A DNA stretch of 64,000 nucleotides, taken from Streptomyces leeuwenhoekii. GTDB lineage: Bacteria > Actinomycetota > Actinomycetes > Streptomycetales > Streptomycetaceae. The notes below the pieces were generated by a model, which did not search any database, was not told the origin of the DNA, and was given only the letters and a program-made list of their open reading frames with translations. This document shows, piece by piece, positions 9,208-17,852 of the stretch (the first letter of the stretch is position 1; every line of letters begins with the position of its first letter). The position numbers were made by a program, and so were the translations under genes. Location: contig NZ_LN831790.1 of assembly GCF_001013905.1 (NCBI RefSeq), forward strand, positions 3,238,001 through 3,302,000, read 5' to 3'.

Positions 9208-9981
9208 TCAGCCTCCGAAGCGGCGGTGGCGGGCCGCGTAGTCGCGCAGGGCGCGCAGGAAGTCGACCTTGCGGAAGGCCGGCCAGAAGACGTCGCAGAA
9301 GTAGTACTCCGAGTGCGCGGTCTGCCACAGCATGAAGCCGGACAGCCGCTGCTCGCCGCTGGTGCGGATGACGAGGTCCGGGTCGGGCTGGTCGCTGGTG
9401 TAGAGGTGCCGGCCGATCATGTCGATGTCGACGGCCTCGGCGAGCTCCTCGACCGAGGTGCCCTTGGCGGCGGCGTCCAGCAGCATGGAGCGGACCGCGT
9501 CGGCGATCTCCTGGCGTCCGCCGTAGCCGATGGCGACGTTGACGAGTATCCCGTCGACGTGCGCGGTGGCCTCCTCGGCTTCCTTGAGGGTGCCCTGCAT
9601 CTGTGCCGGCAGCAGGTCGAGCGCACCGACGTGGTGCACGCGCCAGCGGCCGTCGGCGGCCAGCGACCGGACGACGTCCTCGATGATCCCGAGCAGCGGG
9701 ACCAGCTCCTCCTGCGGCCGGTCGAAGTTGTCCGTCGACAGCAGCCAGAGCGTGACGACCTCGACGTCCGTCTCGGCGCACCAGCCGAGGAACTCCTCGA
9801 TCTTGTGCGCGCCGGCCCGGTGGCCCTGGGCGGTGGTGGAACCGGCCGCCTTCGCCCAGCGGCGGTTGCCGTCCATGATGACGCCGATGTGCTTGGGCAC
9901 CTGTGCGTGGTCCAGGTGGCCTTCCACCCGGCGTGCGTACAGCCGGACCAGCAGGCTGCGCAGTGTGTCGCGCAGGTTCAC
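9208..9981 (-). CDS. uppS: Isoprenyl transferase (cis-prenyl diphosphate synthase, UppS family)
   Basis: A 257-residue Z-type prenyltransferase that extends allylic diphosphates with IPP to make cis-polyprenyl diphosphate, the lipid carrier for cell wall precursors. The P-loop motif [14 protein letters not shown] holds the catalytic Asp (about residue 37), and the C-terminal signature [15 protein letters not shown] binds IPP and Mg2+. The GTG at 9981 gives a normal family length with GGAGGGG about 11 nt upstream. Streptomyces genomes usually hold two paralogues, and which of the two this is cannot be told here. Confidence 0.94.
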   Translation of the reverse strand: MNLRDTLRSLLVRLYARRVEGHLDHAQVPKHIGVIMDGNRRWAKAAGSTTAQGHRAGAHKIEEFLGWCAETDVEVVTLWLLSTDNFDRPQEELVPLLGIIEDVVRSLAADGRWRVHHVGALDLLPAQMQGTLKEAEEATAHVDGILVNVAIGYGGRQEIADAVRSMLLDAAAKGTSVEELAEAVDIDMIGRHLYTSDQPDPDLVIRTSGEQRLSGFMLWQTAHSEYYFCDVFWPAFRKVDFLRALRDYAARHRRFGG

Positions 9982-10891
9982 GTGATTGTCAGCCCCTCCG
10001 TACGGATCGGACAGGCGCGGCGTCGGCCCAGGCACGGCCGAGGGCGGTCGCTGTCCGTATGGCGGTCCCCCGGAGGCGAAGCCTACCGCTGTGAGGGACG
10101 TGGAGGGGGGCGGGGTGTGACCGATGGGGGTGGCGGGAGTGCCGGGGCGGCCGAGTCGCGCGGCGGCAGGCCGGGGGCGGGGTGCGCCGCACGGCGAGGG
10201 GTGAGAGGCGGGCCGTCGGCGCGGGCGCAAAGACCGCGGCGTGGGGCGCGCGGGCGGACGGCGGGGGCACGACCGCGGTGCGGGCGCGGGTCCCTGACCG
10301 GGAAAGAAAAACGGGCCGGTCCGTGGGGGGGAGACGGACCGGCCCGAGGGGGGGCTTCCACCATAACCCTTCGTAAGTGATGCTGCGTGCATCGGCGGGA
10401 AACAACTACTCTCCGGAGCCGCCCGGCGACACCGCGCTTGACGCGGGAGCCGTCATTCCCAGCGGACGCACGGCCGAAACACAGCGGAATCACAGGGAAT
10501 CCGGGTGACATGCCGAGGTATCCGGGGGTGTTGGTCCACCAGGGGCTCACACGGCGCGCCCGCGCCGGTATCCCCCGCCCGGGTGAACCGGGTCGCACGC
10601 GCCCCCTTGACCGGCGTACGCAGGGGGCACGGCACCGCGCAGCCCCCTCCACTGCGCGGCACCCCTCGCGCAGCTTTGCTCGCGCGAATGCATTGGTCTG
10701 AACTTATGTGATCACGCACACCGGATGCGACCCCGATGCATAACGATGTGGAAACTCTGCGAGGATCCTCGGATGTCGCGGCACCGGTCGGCCAGATGCG
10801 CCGCCGGGGGCGCGTGTTCCGCCGCCCACCGCGCGATCCGTGCGGATCCGCGCGATCCGAGCGCATCCGCGCGGAACAGGCTTCCCGGCGG
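9982..10891. other. Long intergenic region upstream of the isoprenyl transferase gene
   Basis: 910 bp without a convincing protein gene on either strand: the frames that stay open are Arg/Pro-rich shadows of GC bias. It holds a strong minus-strand hairpin-plus-U-tract at 10312-10346, a palindrome CGAGGATCCTCG near 10762-10773, and a short stretch around 10830-10870 where ATCCG-containing segments recur. Roles could include a long regulated 5' leader or a small RNA, but none is demonstrated by sequence alone. Confidence 0.45.
10312..10346 (-). terminator. Strong minus-strand intrinsic terminator or attenuator
   Basis: A perfect 13-bp stem (CGGGCCGGTCCGT / ACGGACCGGCCCG) with a 9-nt loop is followed on the minus strand by a tract reading TTTTTCTTTC. 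This is an unusually good intrinsic terminator for such a GC-rich genome. It lies 331 bp upstream of the isoprenyl transferase start and about 545 bp after the methyltransferase stop. Confidence 0.75.
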
Positions 10892-11715
10892 TCACCGGCC
10901 GGGTCTGCGGGCCTCGAAGAGGTGCCGGGCGCTGTACGCGACGAAGGGGCCCTCGGTCTCGATCCGCTCGTGCAGGGCCCGCAGTCGCGGCTCGTACTCC
11001 TCGACGGTGAAGCCGGGCACCATCCAGACCACCTTGCGCAGGAAGTGGACGACGGCGCCGATGTCGTGGAACTCCGTGCGCAGCCGCTCCGCGCGCAGGT
11101 CGGTGATCTCCAGTCCGGCGGCCTCGGCGGCGGCGCGCTCCCGGTCGGGGTGCCGGGCGGTGCGGGCCTCCTCGGGCTGGAGGCCGAGGAAGTACTCGAC
11201 GAGTTCGAAGACGCTGGCCGGGCCCACGTGCTGGGCGAAGTAGGTGCCGCCCGGCTCCAGGACGCGGGCGATCTCCGTCCAGTGGGGCCGGACGGGGTGC
11301 CGGCTCACGACGAGGTCGAAGCAACCGTCCGCGAAGGGCAGCGGCGCGTCCTCGGGCGAGGCGACGACCGCGACGCCGCGCGGGCGGAGCAGGACGGTGG
11401 CCTTGGCGAGGTTGGGCGGCCAGCCCTCGGTGGCGACGACGAGCCGGGGCCGGCCCGGGGCGGCGCCCAGCGCGAAGTCCAGTACCTCCCCTCCCCCGGT
11501 CTGCACGTCCAGCACGGCCCGCGCGCCGCCCAGCCGGCCGGCCATCGCCCGCGCGTACCCCCACGAGGGCCGCGCCTCGGTGGCCCGCCCCTCGAACCAG
11601 GAGAAGTCCCAGCCCTCGGTCGGGGCGGCGACGGCCTCGGCGACCAGATCCTCGAAGGTGCGGGACGGGGGGCGGGGCCGGGGGGACTGCGACGACCGGG
11701 GGGATCGGGGGTCAT
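10892..11715 (-). CDS. SAM-dependent methyltransferase with apparent 5' frameshift
   Basis: Class I methyltransferase. The SAM-binding loop is VLDVQTGGGEVLDFALG, followed by DAPLPFADGCFDLVVSRH and the later EIARVLEPGGTYFAQHVG. The clean frame with an ATG begins at 11545, but conserved-looking N-terminal sequence (EGWDFSWFEGRATEARPSWG) continues upstream in the same frame to a stop near 11726 without any ATG, GTG or TTG. The likely start ATG at 11715 is one base out of frame. A missing C in the C-rich run at about 11660-11690 would join them. Without the shift the annotated protein would be only 217 residues from 11545 and lack its first helix. Confidence 0.75.
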
Positions 11716-11844
11716 GGGGCTGTTCCTACCCGGGGGCCGCGGGGGTGGGCAACGGATTTCGGGGCGGGGGACGGTTGGCCCGGGCGGTGCGGGGCAGATC
11801 CGTCGGGGCCGGGGAGACCGGCGGAGCAGAGCGGAGGCACGGGC

Positions 11845-12261
11845 ATGGGGCGGCGATGGTCCGACGGGCGGGGAACGCTGATCGTGCACGCGGGGCCCGG
11901 GCAGGCGCCGGTGCGGGTGGGGCTGGAGATCGCCGCGTCCTACCGCGCCCGGACCAGGGGACTGCTGGGCCGGGACGCCGTCGACGGGGCGATGCTGCTG
12001 ACCCCGGCCGCCGGTGTGCACACCTTCCGCATGCGGTTCCCCATCGACGTGGCCTACCTGGACCGGCACCTCACGGTCCTCGCCATCCGGACCATGCGGC
12101 CGGGCCGGATGGGACTGCCGCGGATGGGCGCCCGGCATGTCCTGGAGGCGGCGGCCGGGGCGATGCGGGGGTGGGGGCTGCGGGCCGGGGGGCGGGTGAC
12201 GGTGGTGCCGCAGGCGGGTGACGGTGGTGGGGCAAGTGACGGTGGTGCCGGGGGCGGGTGA
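11845..12261 (+). CDS. DUF192 family protein
   Basis: A 138-residue protein. The DUF192 core (about 15-120) shows the family motifs RTRGLLGRDAVDGAMLL, THTFRMRF-like GVHTFRMRFPIDVAYL and ARHVLEAAAGAM. Archaeal and bacterial relatives are small, sometimes secreted, barrel-like proteins with no assigned reaction. A good ribosome site (GCGGAGG) precedes the ATG. The C-terminus after VTVVPQ is Gly-rich and is encoded by imperfect tandem repeats, so its length probably varies between strains. It points away from the tad operon on its right. Confidence 0.85.
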   Translation: MGRRWSDGRGTLIVHAGPGQAPVRVGLEIAASYRARTRGLLGRDAVDGAMLLTPAAGVHTFRMRFPIDVAYLDRHLTVLAIRTMRPGRMGLPRMGARHVLEAAAGAMRGWGLRAGGRVTVVPQAGDGGGASDGGAGGG

Positions 12262-12270
12262 CGGCGGGGT
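12192..12270 (+). repeat. Imperfect tandem repeat at the 3' end of the DUF192 gene
   Basis: The unit GTGACGGTGGTGCCG, or close variants, appears four times within about 75 bp, across the end of the coding frame and its stop codon. The repeats add a Gly/Ser/Ala tail to the protein. Confidence 0.7.
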
Positions 12271-12324
12271 GCGGGGGCAGGCCGCCGCGGACGCCGTGTC
12301 GCCGGCCGGGTACGGCGGCCGCGG

Positions 12325-12939
12325 TCAGCCCTCCGAGCGCGGGAAGGACACCTCGACCCGCCGGTTCTTCTTCCGTCCCGCCTCGGTGGAGTTGTCGGCG
12401 ATCGGGTACTGCTCGCCGTAGCCGCGCACCTCGTACGTGATGTCCGCGTCGTTCAGTTCCCGCACCAGGACCTGCTGTACGGCGTCGGCGCGCCGCTTGG
12501 ACAGGGCGTCGCCGTGGGCGGAGGAACCGAGGTCGTCGGTGAAGCCGAAGACACGGATCTTCGTGGCGTTCTGCGCCCTGATCTCCTCGGCGATGCCGGC
12601 GATACGGGCCTTGGACTCGGCGCTCAGCCTGGCGCTGTCCTTGCCGAACAGCACCTCGGCCTGGAGCGCGAACTTCACGTCCGCGTTGGTGTCCTCGCGG
12701 CGTTCGTCACCGCTCTGCTCCTCCACGACCGACTTGATGTCGAGCACCTTCGCCTGGGCGAGCGTCGCGCCGTCCGGGAGCTTCAGATCGGGGTCGTTGG
12801 GGTCCAGCTCGACGGGGGCGGAGGCGGACGCCTCGGTGCCCGGGGGCACGCTGGGGCCGTCGTCGGCACGGGCCGCTCCGGTGGAGACGAGCAGGAGGGT
12901 GGTGGTGGCGAGGGCGAGGGCCAGACGGGTGTGGGTCAT
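12325..12939 (-). CDS. OmpA-family (peptidoglycan-binding) secreted protein of the tad operon
   Basis: A 204-residue protein with an N-terminal signal peptide (TRLALALATTTLLLVSTGAARA), a linker, and a C-terminal OmpA-like domain (about 90-200). The domain shows the family pattern VLFGKDSARLS, RVFGFTDDLGS and LSKRRADAVQQVLV. It would bind peptidoglycan outside the membrane. The ATG at 12939 has a GAGG six bases upstream. An in-frame ATG at 12951 overlaps the stop of the upstream lipoprotein gene (ATGA), so that start is also possible. As the last gene of the pilus operon it may anchor the pilus apparatus in the wall. Confidence 0.87.
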   Translation of the reverse strand: MTHTRLALALATTTLLLVSTGAARADDGPSVPPGTEASASAPVELDPNDPDLKLPDGATLAQAKVLDIKSVVEEQSGDERREDTNADVKFALQAEVLFGKDSARLSAESKARIAGIAEEIRAQNATKIRVFGFTDDLGSSAHGDALSKRRADAVQQVLVRELNDADITYEVRGYGEQYPIADNSTEAGRKKNRRVEVSFPRSEG

Positions 12940-12947
12940 GGGTGGCC

Positions 12948-13523
12948 TCATCCGGAGATCTGGATGGTGCCGCTGGAGAATGTCGGTAGCTGGAAGGTGA
13001 CCTCGGTTGTCGTCGCGGGTGGGGCGGGGAACTGCATGAACACGGAGAGACTGTCACCGGCCTTGATCGTGGAGAATCCCGTGGTCGTCAGCGGGCGGCC
13101 GTCCGTATCGCGCAGCACGTAGTACCGCTTTTTCCCCTTCGGGTCCACCAGTGTGGCACCGCCGAACGACCGGCCGTTCCTGACGATCTCGGTCTCATTG
13201 CCGCTCAACGCCGCCGGGACTACGGCGGCCTTGGCTCCGTCGTTCTTGAGAGTCCCGTTCACCGTGACGAAGCCGCCCGGATCGCGCTGCGCCGAGGTGA
13301 TCCGGAGGAAAAGGCCGTCCGATCCCTTCATCTCCGCCAACGGCTCTTCCGAATGCCCTTCTTGCGCAGTCGGCCCTGAGCCGCTCTCCTTGGACGCGGA
13401 TGCCGGACTCTGCGGTTTGTCGTCGTCCCCGCTGCCGCACCCGGCCGCGGTGAGAGCCAGTCCGGCCGTGACAAGCACCGCGAGCGTCCCTCTGAGTCCC
13501 TGCGCCGTGAACCGAATGCTCAT
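12948..13523 (-). CDS. Lipoprotein of unknown function, tad operon
   Basis: A 191-residue protein with a type II signal peptide: basic start, hydrophobic stretch and lipobox LTAAGC, so the mature protein is lipidated at Cys and held outside the membrane. A Ser/Pro/acidic linker follows, then a beta-rich domain (about 70-190) with the layout of DUF4352/Ig-like extracellular domains (KGSDGLFLRIT ... VTVNGTLKNDG ... IKAGDSLSVFMQFP). It overlaps the OmpA gene start. Its conserved position suggests a role in pilus secretion or assembly; nothing more specific is visible. Confidence 0.8.
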   Translation of the reverse strand: MSIRFTAQGLRGTLAVLVTAGLALTAAGCGSGDDDKPQSPASASKESGSGPTAQEGHSEEPLAEMKGSDGLFLRITSAQRDPGGFVTVNGTLKNDGAKAAVVPAALSGNETEIVRNGRSFGGATLVDPKGKKRYYVLRDTDGRPLTTTGFSTIKAGDSLSVFMQFPAPPATTTEVTFQLPTFSSGTIQISG

Positions 13524-13557
13524 GACTCCGTATCCTTCATCACTCGTTGTTCGCTTG

Positions 13558-14154
13558 TCAGTCGGCCAAATGGACGTCGAAGAGATCCTCGGGTCCGGGC
13601 AGATTCCCCAAGTCTTTCGGATCCAGGTCCCAGTTCCTGTCCTGACAGCCGAGTCTTGGCAACTCGTCCTTTCCCGCGTCGGCGGCGGGTGGTTCGAAAG
13701 TGCAACGAGGCTCGATCACAGCCTTGGCCGACGCCACCGACTTCTGGTTCTCGGTACCGGGGACGATGGAATCACCGACCGTCTTGTTGGTCTCGACCTC
13801 GACGACGAACGCCAGAAGCCCTTCGGGAACACAGCTCAGCACCCGCGCGTCGTTCCGCGCCGCCAACTGGTCGGCACGCCGGCAAGAGGGTCCCAGCCCC
13901 GGCACGTCGCCGTCGAAGATGTCCTGCCACTTCTCCGGAGTGAGCACGCTCTGCTCCCAGGCGGCCGCGAGCTGGTCCCGGGTGTCCTGAGCCGCTGCGA
14001 GCGCCGCGGCGTCGGCGGCCGTCTGGGCTCCGTTGCGGTTGGCTCCGGCCTGGCCGACCGCCAGATACGCGAACGCGAGGAAGAGCAGACCTCCCACTAC
14101 CGTGATGTAGATGGGGAAGGCCTGCCCTCTATCGCCGAATTCACGTCGGCGCAT
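13558..14154 (-). CDS. TadG/RcpC-type pilus-associated protein with putative Flp-like N-terminus
   Basis: A 198-residue protein that starts with MRRREFGDRGQAFPIYITVV followed by one membrane helix, the pattern of the Flp pilus-assembly TadG-like N-terminal domain (PF13400). Motif AQTAADAAALAAAQDTRDQLA after the helix is typical of that family. The remainder is a 140-residue extracytoplasmic domain with several cysteines. The ATG overlaps the stop of the Flp pilin gene by one base, so the two are coupled. It is likely a minor pseudopilin or assembly factor. Confidence 0.85.
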   Translation of the reverse strand: MRRREFGDRGQAFPIYITVVGGLLFLAFAYLAVGQAGANRNGAQTAADAAALAAAQDTRDQLAAAWEQSVLTPEKWQDIFDGDVPGLGPSCRRADQLAARNDARVLSCVPEGLLAFVVEVETNKTVGDSIVPGTENQKSVASAKAVIEPRCTFEPPAADAGKDELPRLGCQDRNWDLDPKDLGNLPGPEDLFDVHLAD

Positions 14155-14351
14155 CAGCCGCCGGTGACCTCGGCGATCTTCTGCGTGATCGCGTCGTAGA
14201 TCGACTGCCCGATGTCCGTGCCCGTGATCGCCAGCACGATCGCCACCACCACGGCGATGATTCCCAGGTACTCCACCGCCGTCTGCCCCCGATCGTCGCG
14301 GGCGGCACGAGTCTGCAGGTGCGAGACGATGGTGTTGAGCCAGTTGCTCAT
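14154..14351 (-). CDS. flp: Flp-type major pilin
   Basis: A 65-residue pilin with a short basic leader ending in RDDRGQTAVEYLG: the hydrophobic segment starts with the conserved Glu-Tyr of Flp pilins (AVEYLGIIAVVVAIVLAITG). Cleavage by a TadV/CpaA prepilin peptidase would occur before the hydrophobic helix. A good ribosome site (GAGGGG) lies 5 bp upstream of the ATG at 14351. No prepilin peptidase is encoded in this operon. A 148-bp gap to the response regulator gene could hold a separate promoter, allowing the pilin to be made in excess. Confidence 0.9.
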   Translation of the reverse strand: MSNWLNTIVSHLQTRAARDDRGQTAVEYLGIIAVVVAIVLAITGTDIGQSIYDAITQKIAEVTGG

Positions 14352-14499
14352 GCGGTTCCCCTCCACGGCGGCCGATTGCGCTCTCGACCCGGGCACGGTA
14401 CGGCCGGGCCCCCCGCCGCCCGGAGGGCCCGAGGACCCAATCCCGGGCCCAATCGATGCCCCGGCGACGCTTTCGGCTCCCCCCGCTCACCACCGCTCC

Positions 14500-15429
14500 T
14501 CACTCCCGTCCCCGGCGGGAGCCCGGCACCGTGCCGAGCCATTTGGCCGCGGCCTCGGCCCTGCTGGTGCTGTGGAGCTTGGCGAAGATGCGGTTGATGT
14601 GGTTCTTGACCGTCTTCTCGCTGATGAAGCAGGTGGCGGCGATCTGCTGGTTCGTCATGCCGTACGCGATCAGATCCATGATCTCCGCCTCCCTCGTGCT
14701 CAGCCGGTATGCCGGCACCCCGGACGACGACTGTCCCACAGAGGATTGCATATGCGAAAGAGGATGGGTGGGAAGTTTCGGCGAACCGGTGTGCGTATTC
14801 GCCAGTTTCCCGTCAGTCGCCTCCAGTTCGACGCTCTCTGCCGTCGGCGCCGGTGAACGGTTGCCGTGTGCAGTCGCACTCCCGGGTAGGACGGGCCGCT
14901 GCTCGCCGGGACCCGTCTCCCCCCGGATCTGGGCCAGCAGGGCCTGTGCCGCGGTCGGGGTGAAGTGGGGCCTGCCGCGTCCGATGTCCCGTACGGCGTC
15001 GGCGAGCTGGTCCGCCGTGAACTCGCCGTGGACCAGATAACCCCCGGCGCCCCGGCGCAGAGCCTCCCGCACGGTCTCCGTCTCGCCGCTGTACGTCAGC
15101 ATCATCACGGGCGCGATGCGCACCAGGTACGGCAGGGCGGAGAGTCCGTCGACGCCGGGCATGCGCACGTCGAGGAGGACGATGTCCGGGCGGTGTTCGA
15201 GGGTGGCCTCGCACGCCTCCCGGCCGTCCGCGGCCTCGGCGACGACCGTCATGTCGTCCCGGCCGGTGAGCAGCGCGGTGAGCCCCGCGCGGACCACCGG
15301 GTTGTCGTCCGCGACCACGATCCGCAGGGAGGCCGGCCGGGCGGGCGCGGGCAGGCCGGGGAACGGGTCCGGGGCCGGTGGCTGCGGAGTACCGGTGGGG
15401 CGTGCCGTGGGGTGCGTGAGGTCCGGCAT
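14500..15429 (-). CDS. LuxR-type (NarL/FixJ) response regulator in the tad operon
   Basis: A 309-residue protein. A Pro-rich N-terminus (about 1-33) precedes a receiver domain (about 35-155, phospho-acceptor Asp87 in VLLDVRMPG). A long linker (about 160-235) follows, then a LuxR-type HTH (about 240-300: YRLSTREAEIMDLIAYGMTNQQ split over the recognition helix and TVKNHINRIFAKL). It is about 90 residues longer than typical NarL regulators because of the tail and linker. It is encoded right after its likely partner kinase, inside the pilus operon, and so probably controls pilus gene expression. Confidence 0.92.
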   Translation of the reverse strand: MPDLTHPTARPTGTPQPPAPDPFPGLPAPARPASLRIVVADDNPVVRAGLTALLTGRDDMTVVAEAADGREACEATLEHRPDIVLLDVRMPGVDGLSALPYLVRIAPVMMLTYSGETETVREALRRGAGGYLVHGEFTADQLADAVRDIGRGRPHFTPTAAQALLAQIRGETGPGEQRPVLPGSATAHGNRSPAPTAESVELEATDGKLANTHTGSPKLPTHPLSHMQSSVGQSSSGVPAYRLSTREAEIMDLIAYGMTNQQIAATCFISEKTVKNHINRIFAKLHSTSRAEAAAKWLGTVPGSRRGRE

Positions 15430-15473
15430 CGGCGCGGCCTCCTCTCCTGTCGTCGGGACGGGCGTGACCGTGC

Positions 15474-16934
15474 TCAGGTGGCGGCGGCCGGGGCGCCGGT
15501 GGTGGTGAGGGCGGCGAGCGGCAGGTCGAGGCGGACCTCGGTGCCCTTGGGGTGCCCGCCCCGGCCGATGTGGATGCGGGCGCCCACCGAGGTGGCCCGT
15601 TCCACCATGCCGACCAGGCCGAAATGGCCCGCCTTGCGCAGTTGTTCGAGGGTGGTGTCCGCGGGAAGGCCGCGGCCGTCGTCGTACACGCTGATGCGCA
15701 GCAGGTCGCCGTGGACGCCGGCCCGTACCTCGACGCGGGTCGGCGCCCCGTGGCGGTGGGCGTTCTCCATGGCCTCGGAGACGATGGTGAGGAGCTGGCG
15801 GGCCACGGCGGGCGGGACGGGGGGCAGGCGGGCGCCGGCGTCCGAGGTCGGCCGGTAGGTGGCGCGCAGGCCGGTGCGGGCGCCGAAGTCGCGGGTGCGG
15901 GCGGCCAGCTCCGCCAGCAGGTCGGTGGCGTGGTCCGGGTCCGCCTCGCGGCGCAGGTCGGCCAGGAGTTCGCGGGACTCGGCGGCGGCCCGGCGGGCCG
16001 AGCGGGCCACCAGCTCCGCCTGGCGCCTGACGAGGGCCGCGTCCATCCGGTCCGCGCCCGCCGAGGCGGCGAGGCCGTCGGCCGCCAGGGCCACGCCGTG
16101 CAGGGTCTTGGCGACGGAGTCGTGCAGTTCGCGGGCGAGGCGGGCCCGTTCCGCGCCGACCGCCTCGGCGACGGCCAGGCGGGCCCGCACGGTGGTCAGT
16201 GCACGGGTGGCCGCGCCGAAGCGGAACATCAGGTTGCGCAGGCTGGAGCCGACCGCTCCGGCGATGACGCACAGGCCGGGCAGGAGCAGCGACTCCGCGG
16301 GGCCGGGCCGCGGGTCCGGCAGCGCCGCGTGGACCAGCAGCAGGATCAGCCCCTGGAGCGAGGCGAAGACCGCAGCTCCGCGCCAGCCGTAGACCAGGCC
16401 GGCCAGGAGCGGGGTGCAGACGCTGACGTAGGCGAGCGTGGTGTCCGGGCCCGCCGAGACCAGCAGCAGTGCCCCGAAGAGGGTGTCCAGCGCCAGCAGG
16501 CTGGGGTGGCGCAGCAGGAGGGGGCCGAAGCGCTCCCAGTCCCGGAAGAGGACGTAGGAGCCCATGAAGGTGACGACCACCGCGGCGCCGACCAGGCGGA
16601 CGCCCAGACCGGGGCCGGCGTTGAGCAGGGCGGAGGGGGCCGCCAGGGCGATCATGGCGAGGCGGAAGCCGAAGACCTGGCGGCACATGGCCTGGAGGGC
16701 GTTGATCTGGATGGGGAGTGTGGGCGCCTCCGTCCGGCCGTCCGCCGGTCTCCGCCCGGGCGGCCCGGGCGGGCCCTCGCGGCCCGGCGCGCCGTCCGGT
16801 CCGCTGTCCAGGGCGCCTTCCGGCCCGCCGTCCGGTACGCCGTCCGGTGCGTGCCCGGGCGGGGCCGGGTGCGCGGGCGGGGTGGTGATCTGTGGTGCCC
16901 CGTCCGGCGTGTCTGCGGTCGGCATGGTCCTCAC
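15474..16934 (-). CDS. Membrane sensor histidine kinase (HisKA_3) in the tad operon
   Basis: A 486-residue kinase. A Pro/Gly/Asp-rich low-complexity N-terminus (about 1-70) precedes six membrane helices (about 85-240). The dimerisation/phospho-acceptor helix carries ERARLARELHDSVAKTLHG (H-box) and the C-terminal HATPase shows MENAHRHG, DDGRGL and GHFGLVGMVERA. It lies 8 bp after tadC and is followed by a response regulator gene, making a complete two-component system. A GTG at 16934 and an ATG at 16925 are both possible starts; GAGGGG lies just upstream of the GTG. Confidence 0.92.
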   Translation of the reverse strand: MRTMPTADTPDGAPQITTPPAHPAPPGHAPDGVPDGGPEGALDSGPDGAPGREGPPGPPGRRPADGRTEAPTLPIQINALQAMCRQVFGFRLAMIALAAPSALLNAGPGLGVRLVGAAVVVTFMGSYVLFRDWERFGPLLLRHPSLLALDTLFGALLLVSAGPDTTLAYVSVCTPLLAGLVYGWRGAAVFASLQGLILLLVHAALPDPRPGPAESLLLPGLCVIAGAVGSSLRNLMFRFGAATRALTTVRARLAVAEAVGAERARLARELHDSVAKTLHGVALAADGLAASAGADRMDAALVRRQAELVARSARRAAAESRELLADLRREADPDHATDLLAELAARTRDFGARTGLRATYRPTSDAGARLPPVPPAVARQLLTIVSEAMENAHRHGAPTRVEVRAGVHGDLLRISVYDDGRGLPADTTLEQLRKAGHFGLVGMVERATSVGARIHIGRGGHPKGTEVRLDLPLAALTTTGAPAAAT

Positions 16935-16942
16935 CCGCCCCT

Positions 16943-17830
16943 CTACTCCCCTGTGATCGTCCCGAAGTCCGTACCGGAGCCGAGGATCAGACCGGCGCCG
17001 AGCAGGAGCATCGTGGCCGGGACCATGAACGTGGTGATCATCATGGTGGCCTTGGGCACGGCGCGGGCCGCCTTGCGGCGGGCGTTCTGCGCGTCGGTGC
17101 GCCGCATGTCCCTGGCCAGGGACACCAGCGTGTCGACGATGGGCGCGCCGAGTTCCTCGCCCTGCTGGAGGGCGGTCACGAACATCGCGACCTGTTCGGA
17201 GTCGTTGCGACGGCGCAGTTCCGCGAAGGCCTGGCGGCGGCTCATGCCGAGGTCCATCTGGCGAAGGGTGATGCGCAGTTCGTCCGCCCAGGGGCCTTCG
17301 TAGCGGGAGGCGACGCGGTCGAGGGCCTGGCGGAAGCCGAGGCCGGCGCTGACCACGACCGCCAGCACGTCGAGGAAGTCCGGAAGGGTTCGCTCGATGA
17401 CGTCCTTGCGGACCCGGATCGCCGCCCAGATGCCGACCTCCGTCCAGAACGCGCCGAAGGCCAGCAGGAGCAGGGCGACCAGGAACTGGCCGCGCAGCAG
17501 GAAGGCCAGGAAGCCGACGGCGCCGAGGAATCCGTAGACCGCGCGGCGGGCGGCGTACCGGTCGATGGTCAGACCGCCGGGGTTGCCCGCCAGGTCGATC
17601 TTGCGACGGTAACGGGCGACCATGCCGGGGCCCATCAGGCGCAGCACGGCGGGCGCGTACCGCATGCCCATGCGGTCGATCAGCGAGTCGACGGCGCCGG
17701 TGCGGGTGGCGCCGACCTCCAGGGCGAGGGCGAGGTCGCTGGGGAGTCTGGCTTCGGCGCGGTACATGCGGATGCCGGCGAAGACGCCCCAGACGCCGAG
17801 GCCCATGAGGGTGGCGAGCAGCAGTGCCAT
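16943..17830 (-). CDS. tadC: TadC-like type II/IV secretion inner-membrane protein
   Basis: A 295-residue integral membrane protein with a T2SSF domain (about 130-265) between hydrophobic segments at the N-terminus, the middle (about 95-140) and the C-terminus (about 265-285). The domain motif TLPDFLDVLAVVVSAGLGF and ALQQGEELGAPI are those of TadC/GspF proteins, which form the membrane platform for pilus assembly with TadB. It is co-transcribed with tadB, 22 bp upstream. Confidence 0.92.
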   Translation of the reverse strand: MALLLATLMGLGVWGVFAGIRMYRAEARLPSDLALALEVGATRTGAVDSLIDRMGMRYAPAVLRLMGPGMVARYRRKIDLAGNPGGLTIDRYAARRAVYGFLGAVGFLAFLLRGQFLVALLLLAFGAFWTEVGIWAAIRVRKDVIERTLPDFLDVLAVVVSAGLGFRQALDRVASRYEGPWADELRITLRQMDLGMSRRQAFAELRRRNDSEQVAMFVTALQQGEELGAPIVDTLVSLARDMRRTDAQNARRKAARAVPKATMMITTFMVPATMLLLGAGLILGSGTDFGTITGE

Positions 17831-17852
17831 GCGGGTGTGCCTCCTCGGCCGG

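Noticed and set aside
10505..10711. A small plus-strand frame in the long intergenic region before the methyltransferase
   Set aside because: No ribosome site, no hydrophobic or conserved segment, and composition typical of GC-driven chance frames.
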